This document shows positions 1-6,104 of a DNA stretch of 9,086 nt, piece after piece; the stretch's first letter is position 1; each line of letters starts with the position of its first letter. The stretch is from contig JACCUV010000232.1 in the NCBI GenBank assembly GCA_013698495.1, positions 1-9,086 on the forward strand, written 5' to 3'. The notes below the pieces were generated by a model, which was not told where the DNA came from, ran no database searches, and saw nothing but the letters and a program-made list of their open reading frames with translations. The position numbers were made by a program, and so were the translations under genes. The DNA is from Chloroflexia bacterium. Its GTDB lineage: Bacteria; Chloroflexota; Chloroflexia; Thermomicrobiales; UBA6265.

Positions 1-60
1 TTCTATGGAAGGTGGTTCGTATTGACCGCTTCTCCGCAGCGGCCGTCATCCCCAAGAGCC

Positions 61-88
61 GTCACCCTGAGCGCCAGCGAAGGGTGAC
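61..88. repeat. Palindromic intergenic repeat (short version)
   Basis: The arms GTCACCCT (61-68) and AGGGTGAC (81-88) are perfect 8-bp inverted complements around a 12-nt centre. The core CCCTGAGCGC...GCGAAGGG resembles the element at 3042-3063 and, more loosely, the GTCATTCTGA elements further right. It probably belongs to a dispersed, REP-like family. No coding role is seen here, and no promoter or terminator function can be shown. Confidence 0.5.
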
Positions 89-220
89 GTTGGGGACGCC
101 TCTGATCGCGTTCTTAGGGTCGCGCGCGATCATGAAGTCAGATCCGGAGCGACAGAAGCTCCGGGCAACGATCGAAACACGTCGCGGTGCAACGTCGCGC
201 ATCGCACAAGGAGCGGCATC

Positions 221-392
221 ATGGGTGAAATGGGTTGGGGCATCACGTTTGTCCTGGGTATGGGTGCGATGGTCACCGCTGTGCTGATAACGCTCGCCAT
301 CCAATACTTCCGGAACGCGCGCCTGAAAATGGAACTGAAGGCCCGGAGTCCACGCGACCAGGTGGAGGCGATGTCGACGCAGCCCGAGCAGG
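221..392 (+). pseudogene. Small single-pass membrane protein, apparently lacking its own 3' end
   Basis: An ATG at 221 follows a strong Shine-Dalgarno sequence AAGGAG (208-213) at 7-nt spacing. The first roughly 57 residues look like a real protein: a short N-terminus, one hydrophobic helix at about residues 8-28 (WGITFVLGMGAMVTAVLITL), then a basic juxtamembrane stretch (FRNARLKMELKAR) and a polar tail. No stop codon occurs before the 3' end of the oppositely oriented portal gene. Formally the frame stays open to 1033, but everything past about 392 is antisense to portal coding sequence and turns into Arg/Pro/Ser-rich nonsense. I therefore read it as a gene whose 3' end was lost where phage-derived DNA joins it. 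The end coordinate is where plausible coding ceases, not a stop codon. I do not recognise the family; the overall shape recalls PspB-like or other one-helix membrane proteins, but that is not an assignment. A sequencing frameshift hiding a nearby stop is an alternative. Confidence 0.45.
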
Positions 393-1808
393 TCATGTGG
401 CGCCGGTCAACCCCGCCGGTCGGAAATCGTCGCTGGCGCTGGCGAGGTCTCGCTCGTCGCGGATCAACGCCAGCTCGGCGTCGGGATCATTGCTTCCGAG
501 CGCCACGATCGCTGAGCGGCGACTCTGGATTCCGCTTTCCACCAGCGACACGGCGTTGCGCACCGATCCATCGCGATCGCTCGGCAGGATCGATGGCCAA
601 ATCGTCGATGTCTGGCGAACACCCCGCAGATCGTGACCGCCGAAACGCTCCAGCAAATCGAGCACCATTGCATTGCGGCGCGCGAACACGCTATCCCACA
701 TCCGGCGCATCCGCTCCACCTTCTGCACCAGCGGCTGAATCTCGACCTCGAGCGCGGTCCCGGAGAGATCGCGCCCGGAATCGCCAAAGGCAGTGCGCGG
801 GGTTTCGCTCAGGTCATGCAGCACCCGGAATAGCTGGTCTATATATGAGAGGTGGATCTGGCTGCTGCCGCCTTGCAGCAAATCGAGCAGGTACGCCCGG
901 GCGCCTTCCGGCAATTCCCACTTGGCGCCCGGCCCGACCGAAATACCATCCGAACCGCTCACATTCTCGAGCACCGCAATCGGCGCCCCGGAAAGCTCCA
1001 GGATGCGCGCCAGGACCGTCATTCGCTGGTTGATTTCGCGGCAGACATCGACGAGATCGGTGAGGTCGGATTGCCCCCAGAAGCTGAATGGCCGGGGATT
1101 GTTGGCGGCCACCACGTAGGGAATCCAGCCGTACGGATTCGCGATATCCTGCACCAGTTGCCCGGCGATCGATAGCGACCAACGCTCGTCGGACCACTGT
1201 TCGACGATCGGATAGACCCGCTCCGCCAGCAGGCCGCCCTGCCCCAGCGTCGGAAACAGATCTCGAACCTGGACGCCCGTCAATCCATACACATGCGTCA
1301 TCGATTCGAGCGATCGCGGATCGTCCGCCGCCCATCGCGCCACCAACGACCCCGGATCGACCGCCGCGACGTGCGGTCGACCGCGTTTTCCATTCCACGT
1401 CACCTTGATCGCGGCATCGCCCAGCACTGAGGCATCGACCGCCAACGCGAGGTCGAGCCGCGCCAGGTCGAGGTCGGTCGCCAGTATCGCCAGCAGCCGC
1501 TCGGCGTGGTTCCCGGCGTCTCGAGCGTCAACTTCGTCGCCAGGCGACATCGCCGCAAACGAGACCGCCCCGGGGAAGACGTAGCTTGCCGTTTTCCGGA
1601 TCAGCGCGCGGGCGTAATTGAGCACAAGCCGGGATTCCCCGCGCCGCGCCCGATCCGGCCATTGATCGCCGTGATAAAAGGCGAGGGCCTCGGCGTATCG
1701 CCCGACCCGGCCATCGTCGTCGGCGCTGCGGCTGCCTGGCGGCCAGTACGACTGGTCGGTTCCGGATCCTGGCGCGGCGGTCTCGGTCCATGGTCCTGCA
1801 ACCAGCAT
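393..1808 (-). CDS. Phage portal protein (SPP1 gp6-like)
   Basis: This 471-residue protein looks like a phage portal protein, the dodecameric ring at the capsid vertex through which DNA is packaged and ejected. The length is close to SPP1 gp6 (about 500 residues). Family-like features in order: an N-terminal YAEALAFYHGDQWP segment at about 38-51, then LVLNYARALIRKTASYV (61-77); a central stretch around NPRPFSFWGQSDLTDLVDV (237-255) followed by a helix ending in SGAPIAVLENV; the sequence SGTALEVEIQPLVQKVERMRRMW (349-371), matching the long stem helix; and the C-terminal pattern LPSDRDGSVRNAVSLVESG...SNDPDAELALIRDE (408-453), typical of portals. The ATG at 1808 is supported by AGGAG (1816-1820 on the minus strand, 7-nt spacer). 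Both ends look complete. There is no terminase upstream and no protease or capsid gene downstream in view, so it stands alone here. A possible SOS operator lies just upstream. It could be a prophage remnant, the edge of a prophage, or a retained gene. Confidence 0.82.
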   Translation of the reverse strand: MLVAGPWTETAAPGSGTDQSYWPPGSRSADDDGRVGRYAEALAFYHGDQWPDRARRGESRLVLNYARALIRKTASYVFPGAVSFAAMSPGDEVDARDAGNHAERLLAILATDLDLARLDLALAVDASVLGDAAIKVTWNGKRGRPHVAAVDPGSLVARWAADDPRSLESMTHVYGLTGVQVRDLFPTLGQGGLLAERVYPIVEQWSDERWSLSIAGQLVQDIANPYGWIPYVVAANNPRPFSFWGQSDLTDLVDVCREINQRMTVLARILELSGAPIAVLENVSGSDGISVGPGAKWELPEGARAYLLDLLQGGSSQIHLSYIDQLFRVLHDLSETPRTAFGDSGRDLSGTALEVEIQPLVQKVERMRRMWDSVFARRNAMVLDLLERFGGHDLRGVRQTSTIWPSILPSDRDGSVRNAVSLVESGIQSRRSAIVALGSNDPDAELALIRDERDLASASDDFRPAGLTGAT

Positions 1809-1841
1809 GGAGGCTCTCCTGATCGGTGCGTTTCCGGAAAA

Positions 1842-1855
1842 CGAACAAATGTTCT
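1842..1855. promoter_or_regulatory. Candidate LexA (SOS) box upstream of the portal gene
   Basis: CGAACAAATGTTCT contains GAAC-N4-GTTC (1843-1846 and 1851-1854). It matches the Bacillus-type SOS consensus CGAACRNRYGTTYC at 13 of 14 positions, failing only at the last base. Its centre is about 40 bp upstream of the portal ATG, where a repressor would block initiation. LexA of the Chloroflexota member Dehalococcoides is known to use this Gram-positive-type motif. A second palindrome, TTTCCGGAAA (1831-1840), lies between the box and the Shine-Dalgarno sequence. Binding is inferred. Confidence 0.5.
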
Positions 1856-1952
1856 GCTCTCTACCACACCGAACGCACCGGGAGCCTCAATCTGCGCCAC
1901 ATTCCACCGAACCCGAGAGGCAGACAAGCGTGGGCTGACACTCCGGCTGGCG

Positions 1953-2001
1953 GTCACTCCGAGGAACGAGGAGTCCCGGCCCTGCTGGATACCGCGGCGG
2001 T
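1953..2001 (+). repeat. Degenerate copy of the dispersed GTCATTCTGA repeat
   Basis: The first 33 bases, starting GTCACTCCGAGGAACGAGGA, align with the copy at 8136 at 25 of 33 positions. They include the shared core TCCCGGCCC, and both copies continue as GCTGGAT...CGGCG. The copy at 5078-5136 is in the opposite orientation. It is non-coding. Confidence 0.6.
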
Positions 2002-2122
2002 ACGTTCACTTTCTCGACACTGATATCGCCCAGACGCCACGGTCCTTGTATCCTTTACATCCAGATCGCCCGCACGCAACCGGACGTAGGGCAGGCGCCG
2101 TCAGGAGCAGGTTCAACCGCGC

Positions 2123-2989
2123 ATGTCAGACCCGCCCGTCCGCTATGGTCCGCCGGCGCCGCCAGGGGTTGCCGACAACCAGCCAGAAGGCGCCGATCCG
2201 GTCGTGCCCGATGTCGATCCCTCGCCGCGGAGCGATGCGGTCATCACCTACCGCCCAGCTCAAGCGCGCCTCGACCCACAACCGAGCCCTACGACCGTCG
2301 GCCCTCCTTCCGAAGCACGCATAAACGTGGCGCGATCGTCGCCCGGGCCGCCCCGCGAGCCCACGCCGGCCTCTGCAACGGCGCCGGCGCCGCCGCCCAC
2401 GGCACGTACGGAATTTCCGCTCGACCTCAACCGGTTGCGCGTTCTCGGTTTGGTTGTCGCGCTCGCGCTCGCCGCAATCTGGCTCGATCGCGGTCGACAC
2501 GACCCGGTCGCGGGGCTCGGGATCGTTCCGCAACCAGGCGTCAGTGAACCGCCGCCGCCTCTCACCTCGCTCGCCGCGGGCGATCCCGCGCCCAACTTCC
2601 GGCTCCGAACCAGCGATGGCGATATCGTCGAACTCGCCGATCTGCGTGGCCAACCGGTGCTGATTCACTTCTGGACTACCTGGTGCCTCGTGTGCACTGG
2701 CGAATTTCCCTCATTGCAAGAAGCCGCTACGGCCTATGCCGGGAATCTCCGCATCGTCGGCGTTAATGTCGGGGAAAGTGCTGGTCGGGTCGACGCGGCA
2801 GCCGACGCCAATGGCGCTGGCTACCTCATGCTGCTCGATCGCGACCTGGAGGTTTCGCGGCCCTACGGCGTCGAGGACTACCCGGCGACAATCCTGATCG
2901 ACGCCACCGGCGCGATCGCCAGCATTGACCTGGGAGCATTGTCTGCCGCCGACCTGGAGTCCCGCCTTGATGCCGTACTCGACAACTGA
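2123..2989 (+). CDS. Membrane-anchored TlpA/ResA-like thioredoxin-fold protein
   Basis: This 288-residue protein has three parts. Residues 1-100 are Pro/Ala/Arg-rich and probably disordered. Residues about 105-121 (LRVLGLVVALALAAIWL) form one membrane helix. Residues about 150-288 are a redoxin/TlpA domain: the entry sequence GDPAPNFRLRTSDGDIVELADLRGQPVLIHFW, an active site WCLVC (Cys188, Cys191), and the cis-proline segment YPATILID (Pro254). In this family the domain faces the outside and reduces or rearranges disulfides, for example in cytochrome c maturation or maturation of exported proteins. The x-x pair is Leu-Val instead of the more usual Pro-containing pair, which may alter redox potential. 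The start at 2123 has AGGAG at 2103-2107 with a long 15-nt spacer, so a slightly different start is possible. The long N-terminal tail (probably cytoplasmic) is unusual for TlpA proteins. The gene converges on the small acidic gene; no cytochrome or ccd partner is nearby. Confidence 0.83.
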   Translation: MSDPPVRYGPPAPPGVADNQPEGADPVVPDVDPSPRSDAVITYRPAQARLDPQPSPTTVGPPSEARINVARSSPGPPREPTPASATAPAPPPTARTEFPLDLNRLRVLGLVVALALAAIWLDRGRHDPVAGLGIVPQPGVSEPPPPLTSLAAGDPAPNFRLRTSDGDIVELADLRGQPVLIHFWTTWCLVCTGEFPSLQEAATAYAGNLRIVGVNVGESAGRVDAAADANGAGYLMLLDRDLEVSRPYGVEDYPATILIDATGAIASIDLGALSAADLESRLDAVLDN

Positions 2990-3041
2990 TGGCCACTCGA
3001 GCGTGTGACCCGGATTGAGTAGGGGCGCCGACCTGGAGCCT

Positions 3042-3063
3042 GCCCTGAGCGCAGTCGAATGGG
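3042..3063. repeat. Short dispersed repeat, CCCTGAGCGCAGTCGAA type
   Basis: The sequence GCCCTGAGCGCAGTCGAATG plus GGT resembles the core of the element at 61-88 (CCCTGAGCGC, then CGAA, then GGG). It lies in the 160-bp gap between two convergent genes and is not coding. The surrounding bases also hold a small palindrome, GGACCGTGGTCC. The evidence is similarity between the two copies only. Confidence 0.4.
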
Positions 3064-3124
3064 TCCGCCCGCGGTCGCTGGCCGTGGAGGACCGTGGTCC
3101 GCCCTGCTTCGAATCGATCCGCCC

Positions 3125-3141
3125 ATCCGTCTTGTACGGAT
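3125..3141. other. Hairpin between convergent genes
   Basis: ATCCGT (3125-3130) and ACGGAT (3136-3141) form a perfect 6-bp stem with a CTTGT loop. On the minus strand it begins 8 nt after the stop codon of the acidic gene, so it could stabilise or end that transcript. Neither strand has a U-tract after the stem, so it is not a classical intrinsic terminator. Confidence 0.35.
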
Positions 3142-3149
3142 TGACCCGC

Positions 3150-3365
3150 CTACTCCGGCCGTTGCGCCGCGTCGTTGAGCCGCCGTTGTCGGGCGACATC
3201 ATCCTCGTCGGGGGCGTCGTCGCCATCGGTGTTGAAATTGTCGACGAGCGGGTTGATCGCCTTCTCAAAACCGTCGACGATCGAGCCATCGTCCTCGTTG
3301 GCCTCGTTCTCGGCCTGGCGTTGCTGGTTTTCCCGAATCTCGTCTTCGATGCTGTCGTCAGGCAT
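3150..3365 (-). CDS. Small, highly acidic hypothetical protein
   Basis: A 71-residue protein starting MPDDSIEDEIRENQQ and ending NDAAQRPE. It has 23 Asp/Glu against 7 Arg/Lys, is rich in Asn and Gln, has no Cys, Trp or Tyr, and only one mildly hydrophobic segment (SIVDGFEKAINPLVDNF, about residues 28-44). It is probably cytoplasmic and largely disordered, with one possible amphipathic helix. The chosen ATG at 3365 follows GAGGAG (3372-3377, minus strand) with a 6-nt spacer, the strongest site available. In-frame ATGs at 3389, 3410 (preceded by GGGAG at 3419-3423) and 3425 would add 8, 15 or 20 residues, and the site at 3410 is also credible. I do not recognise the family. It is transcribed divergently from the sugar transporter and converges with the TlpA-like gene. 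Confidence 0.6.
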   Translation of the reverse strand: MPDDSIEDEIRENQQRQAENEANEDDGSIVDGFEKAINPLVDNFNTDGDDAPDEDDVARQRRLNDAAQRPE

Positions 3366-3702
3366 GTTGTTCTCCTCGTCAATCGGCATCTTGTTGGTCG
3401 ATTGCTCCATTCTAGTGGCTCCCATGCAGCAAGTCAGGACTCGACCGGGCTATCTCGAGGTGCGATTCCCGAGTCGTATGTCGCTTGGAAACGCCGAGTC
3501 CGCGCTGCGTAGACAAGCGGCCATTCGTGGCGCACAATGGAACCGCGACAACGAACCACGGGTGCTTCTCTCATCCCTCGACTGAGAAAGGGGAACTGGC
3601 TTACCGGAAACGCGGGGCATTCGCTGATGCAGGTGTGGGAAGGGTCAGACGCGCCCAATGTCGGGCGTGATCGATGCCCGCCCCGGAGACAGGAGAACGA
3701 CA
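3366..3702. other. Divergent intergenic region before the ABC operon
   Basis: This stretch carries the ribosome binding sites and alternative starts of the minus-strand acidic gene (3366-3425) and, at its right end, AGGAG (3691-3695), which sets the start of the binding protein. An imperfect inverted repeat, GACTCG...CGAGTC, lies within about 3430-3480. GGAAACGC occurs twice (near 3488 and 3606); this could hint at a regulator site, but neither copy is palindromic. No clear promoter, riboswitch or tRNA was recognised. The open frames crossing it look like shadows. Confidence 0.4.
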
Positions 3703-4986
3703 ATGGATTCCAGGATCAGGACACGGTTATCGCGACGCACACTCGTCGGCGCGGCGGGGGCAGCCTCGGCGCTGGCGCTGACGGGTTTGCCCCAGACCAG
3801 TCTGGCCCGCGCCCAGGCGACGCCGTACGACGGCGAAGAAGTGACTATCACCTACGGGTTTTGGGATTCCGCCCAACAGGCCGCGGTCGAGGCGCAAATT
3901 GCCGCCTTCAAGGCGCACATGCCGAACATTACCGTCGAGCCGCAGATCACACCCTGGGAAGACTATTGGACCAAGCTGCAGACGAGCGTCGCCGGCGGTG
4001 AGGCGTTCGATGTGTTCTGGATCAACTCGGCCAGCCTCCCCGTTTATGCCGCCAGTGGCTCACTTCTGCCAATCGACGAGATCGTCGGCGATGGCGGAGC
4101 GGACGCCAGCATGTTCCCGGCGCCGCTGGTTGAGATGTACTCCTATGAGGGCGTTCAATACGGCCTGCCGCGCGATTTCGACACGATCGCCCTCTTCTAC
4201 AACAAGGACCTCTTCGATGCGGTCGGCGTGGAGTATCCGACCGACGCTTGGACCTGGGACGACTTCCGCGCCGCCGCCGAGGAGTTGACCGACGCGGAAA
4301 ACGGCATCTGGGGCGCCGGTTTGCAGACAAGCTGGCAGGAGAACTACTACAACTTCATCTGGCAAAACGAGGGCCGCCTGCTCAACGACGACCGCACCGA
4401 GTGCGTCGTCAACGAAGCCGAAGCCTGCGAAGCATTCGAGTTCCTGACCGGTTTCTTCACCGACGAGCTGACGCCTTCGATCGCGATCCAGCAATCGAAC
4501 CCGGTGGCCGATACGCTCTTCCCGGCCGGCCAGGTGGCGATGCTCACCGGCGGTTCGTTCCGCGCGGGAGCTTACTCCCAGGCCGACGCCAATATCGACG
4601 TCGCGCCATTGCCACAGGGCAGGACGCGGGCGACCGCGATTCACGGACTGGCCAATGTGATCTGGACCGGTGGCCAGAATCCGGGAGCCGCCCAGGAGCT
4701 GGTCAAGTTCCTGGCCGGTGAAGAAGGCGAGCGGATTCTCGGCGAGTCGGGCGCCACAATCCCGGCGTACAACGGGCTCCAGGATCAATGGTTGGCTGCC
4801 GCGCCGGATATGAACCTGCAGGTCTTCATCGACGCCGTGGACTACTCGCAACAGGTGCCCGACCCGGAAGTTGGGTTCGAGTGGCAAATCGAAATCCAGG
4901 GCGTCGTGATTCAGGGTTGGAGCGGTGACATCCCGGCCGACCAAATTTGCGTCCAGGCGGCTGAAGCCGCCAACGCCGTCCTGTAA
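3703..4986 (+). CDS. Sugar ABC transporter substrate-binding protein (CUT1 family)
   Basis: A 427-residue extracellular solute-binding protein (family 1, MalE-like) that would capture a sugar or oligosaccharide and deliver it to the two permeases downstream. The N-terminus has a twin-arginine signal, S10-R-R-T-L-V, then a hydrophobic Ala/Leu run and a probable cleavage after ALARA-type residues near 37. The mature part starts QATPYDGEE. Family features include VTITYGFWDSAQQAAVEAQI (47-66), a DVFWINSASLPVYAASGSL region (103-121), and YGLPRDFDTIALFYNKDLFDAVGV (153-176), a hallmark of CUT1 binding proteins. The ATG at 3703 is preferred over an in-frame start at 3658 because AGGAG (3691-3695) sits 7 nt upstream and the Tat motif falls close to the N-terminus. 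No lipobox Cys follows the signal, so it is not an evident lipoprotein; how it stays at the cell surface is unclear. Cys234 and Cys242 could form a disulfide. The substrate cannot be told from sequence. Confidence 0.92.
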   Translation: MDSRIRTRLSRRTLVGAAGAASALALTGLPQTSLARAQATPYDGEEVTITYGFWDSAQQAAVEAQIAAFKAHMPNITVEPQITPWEDYWTKLQTSVAGGEAFDVFWINSASLPVYAASGSLLPIDEIVGDGGADASMFPAPLVEMYSYEGVQYGLPRDFDTIALFYNKDLFDAVGVEYPTDAWTWDDFRAAAEELTDAENGIWGAGLQTSWQENYYNFIWQNEGRLLNDDRTECVVNEAEACEAFEFLTGFFTDELTPSIAIQQSNPVADTLFPAGQVAMLTGGSFRAGAYSQADANIDVAPLPQGRTRATAIHGLANVIWTGGQNPGAAQELVKFLAGEEGERILGESGATIPAYNGLQDQWLAAAPDMNLQVFIDAVDYSQQVPDPEVGFEWQIEIQGVVIQGWSGDIPADQICVQAAEAANAVL

Positions 4987-5010
4987 GTCCATCTGCAACA
5001 GAGGTCGTAG

Positions 5011-5032
5011 GGGAGGGCCTATGTGCCCTCCC
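5011..5032 (+). other. Strong stem-loop after the binding-protein gene
   Basis: GGGAGGGC (5011-5018) and GCCCTCCC (5025-5032) pair perfectly over 8 bp around the loop CTATGT, 24 nt after the stop codon of the binding-protein gene. No T-tract follows, so it is more likely an mRNA 3'-end stabiliser or attenuating structure than a classical intrinsic terminator. Confidence 0.5.
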
Positions 5033-5077
5033 GCCCCACTGGATCGCCGACGATTTGAATTCGGATTCACAGCAGGC

Positions 5078-5136
5078 GTCATTCTGAGGTTGCGAAGAAT
5101 CAGGCGGGGCCGGGAATCTTCCTTCGTCAGAATGAC
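5078..5136. repeat. Palindromic dispersed repeat within the ABC operon
   Basis: GTCATTCTGA (5078-5087) and TCAGAATGAC (5127-5136) are perfect 10-bp inverted arms around a 39-nt centre that also partly self-pairs (GAAGAATC against GAATCTTC). Read on the minus strand, its first 33 bases match the copy at 8136-8168 at 31 of 33 positions. It sits between the binding-protein and permease genes, ending 35 nt before the permease start. Confidence 0.75.
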
Positions 5137-5171
5137 GTTTTTGGGGGGCGCGAGCCTATGCGGGAACTGCC

Positions 5172-6104
5172 ATGAGCGTCGTGGAGCTAACCTCAACCAC
5201 ACGGCATCGGCGACGCTCGTTCCGGCCCAACCGCCAGGCCCGCAACGAAGCGAAATGGGGCTACCTCCTGATCGCCCCAATGATGATCGGGTTTGCGATC
5301 TTCTTCCTGATCGCCCTCGGCGCCTCGCTGCTCCTCAGCCTGACAACGTGGGACATGCTCTCCTCCCCAGTCTGGGTCGGGTTCGACAACTACCTCAACG
5401 TCGTGCGGGATGCCGAGTTCCGCAACGCCCTGGGCAACACGGTCGCGATCGCGGTTCCCAATGTCGTCTTGCGCCTGGTCTTCTCGCTGGCGTTGGCGCT
5501 CGCCCTCAACTCGAACATCCGCTTTCGGGCGTTCTACCGGGTGCTCTTCTTCATGCCGGTGCTGACGATGCCGGTTGCGATCGGTACGATCTGGAAGTGG
5601 TTGTACGATCCTGCCTTCGGCCCGATCAACGGGGCCCTAGGTCGACTGGGTCTGCCGCGGCCGGAGTGGTTGTCCGATCCGAAGACCGCGGTGATCGCGG
5701 TTGTCGTCGTCCTGCTCTGGAGCAGTGTCGGCTACGATATGATCATCTTCCTCGCCGGACTCCAGGCGATACCCCGCGATTACTACGACGCGGCTGCGCT
5801 CGATGGCGCCGGCTCGTGGCAACGATTCCGCGATATCACAGTGCCGTTGCTGACGCCAACCACATTCTTCCTTTCGGTGATCGGCGTCATCTTCTCGCTC
5901 CAGGTTTTCGACCTCGTCTATGTGATGACCCGAATCGATCAATCCAATCAACTGCCAACGGTCGTCTACTACATTTATGAGGAAGGGTTCCGCAATTTCC
6001 GGATGGGGTACGCAATCACGGTCGCGTGGTTCCTGCTCGCGATCATCCTCGTCTTCACCCTGATTCAGTTCCGCTTGCAGCGGCGATGGGTGAATTACAC
6101 ATGA
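5172..6104 (+). CDS. Sugar ABC transporter permease (MalF/UgpA-type)
   Basis: A 310-residue inner-membrane subunit of a CUT1 importer. A basic cytoplasmic N-terminus (RHRRRSFRPNRQAR) precedes about six hydrophobic segments near residues 31-55, 90-114, 121-142, 172-198, 228-250 and 279-300. The EAA loop that docks the ATPase is clear at 203-227 (DYYDAAALDGAGSWQRFRDITVPLL), with the conserved Gly in DGAG. The segment RAFYRVLFFMPVLTMPVAIGTIWKWLYDP (119-147) is typical of MalF/UgpA-like permeases. The start ATG at 5172 has a modest upstream GGGA (about 7-nt spacing). The 3' end overlaps the next permease by 4 bp (ATGA), implying translational coupling. It lies 185 bp after the binding-protein gene, across a stem-loop and a repeat. 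Confidence 0.93.
   Translation: MSVVELTSTTRHRRRSFRPNRQARNEAKWGYLLIAPMMIGFAIFFLIALGASLLLSLTTWDMLSSPVWVGFDNYLNVVRDAEFRNALGNTVAIAVPNVVLRLVFSLALALALNSNIRFRAFYRVLFFMPVLTMPVAIGTIWKWLYDPAFGPINGALGRLGLPRPEWLSDPKTAVIAVVVVLLWSSVGYDMIIFLAGLQAIPRDYYDAAALDGAGSWQRFRDITVPLLTPTTFFLSVIGVIFSLQVFDLVYVMTRIDQSNQLPTVVYYIYEEGFRNFRMGYAITVAWFLLAIILVFTLIQFRLQRRWVNYT

Larger units (their letters stand above)
1809..2122. other. Intergenic region between divergent portal and TlpA-like genes
   Basis: This 314-bp stretch holds the upstream region of the portal gene (Shine-Dalgarno at 1816-1820, palindrome TTTCCGGAAA at 1831-1840, SOS-box-like site at 1842-1855), a degenerate copy of the dispersed repeat (1953-2001), and the leader of the TlpA-like gene (AGGAG at 2103-2107). 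No convincing sigma70 -35/-10 pair was found for either gene. No RNA gene was seen. Frames open across the region are arginine/proline-rich and look like GC-driven shadows. Confidence 0.5.

Noticed and set aside
393..1033. Plus-strand open frame continuing from 221 through the portal region
   Set aside because: It is antisense to a well-supported portal gene and is Arg/Pro/Ser-rich without recognisable structure; only the part before about 392 looks coding.
1506..2324. Long plus-strand frame across the portal start, the intergenic region and the TlpA-like gene
   Set aside because: It overlaps two supported genes in other frames, has no domain signal and no good ribosome binding site; GC-driven.
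3425..3485. Possible tRNA, because of GGTGCGATTCCCGAG resembling a T-arm
   Set aside because: The T-stem does not pair when the loop is set to 7 nt, and no matching acceptor or anticodon arm is found upstream.
4060..5280. 406-codon minus-strand frame opposite the binding-protein gene
   Set aside because: It is a mirror of a clearly recognised binding protein and crosses the stem-loop and repeat; the composition is typical of antisense shadows.
4925..5980. 351-codon plus-strand frame overlapping the binding protein and first permease
   Set aside because: It is out of frame with both recognised genes and spans the palindromic repeat.
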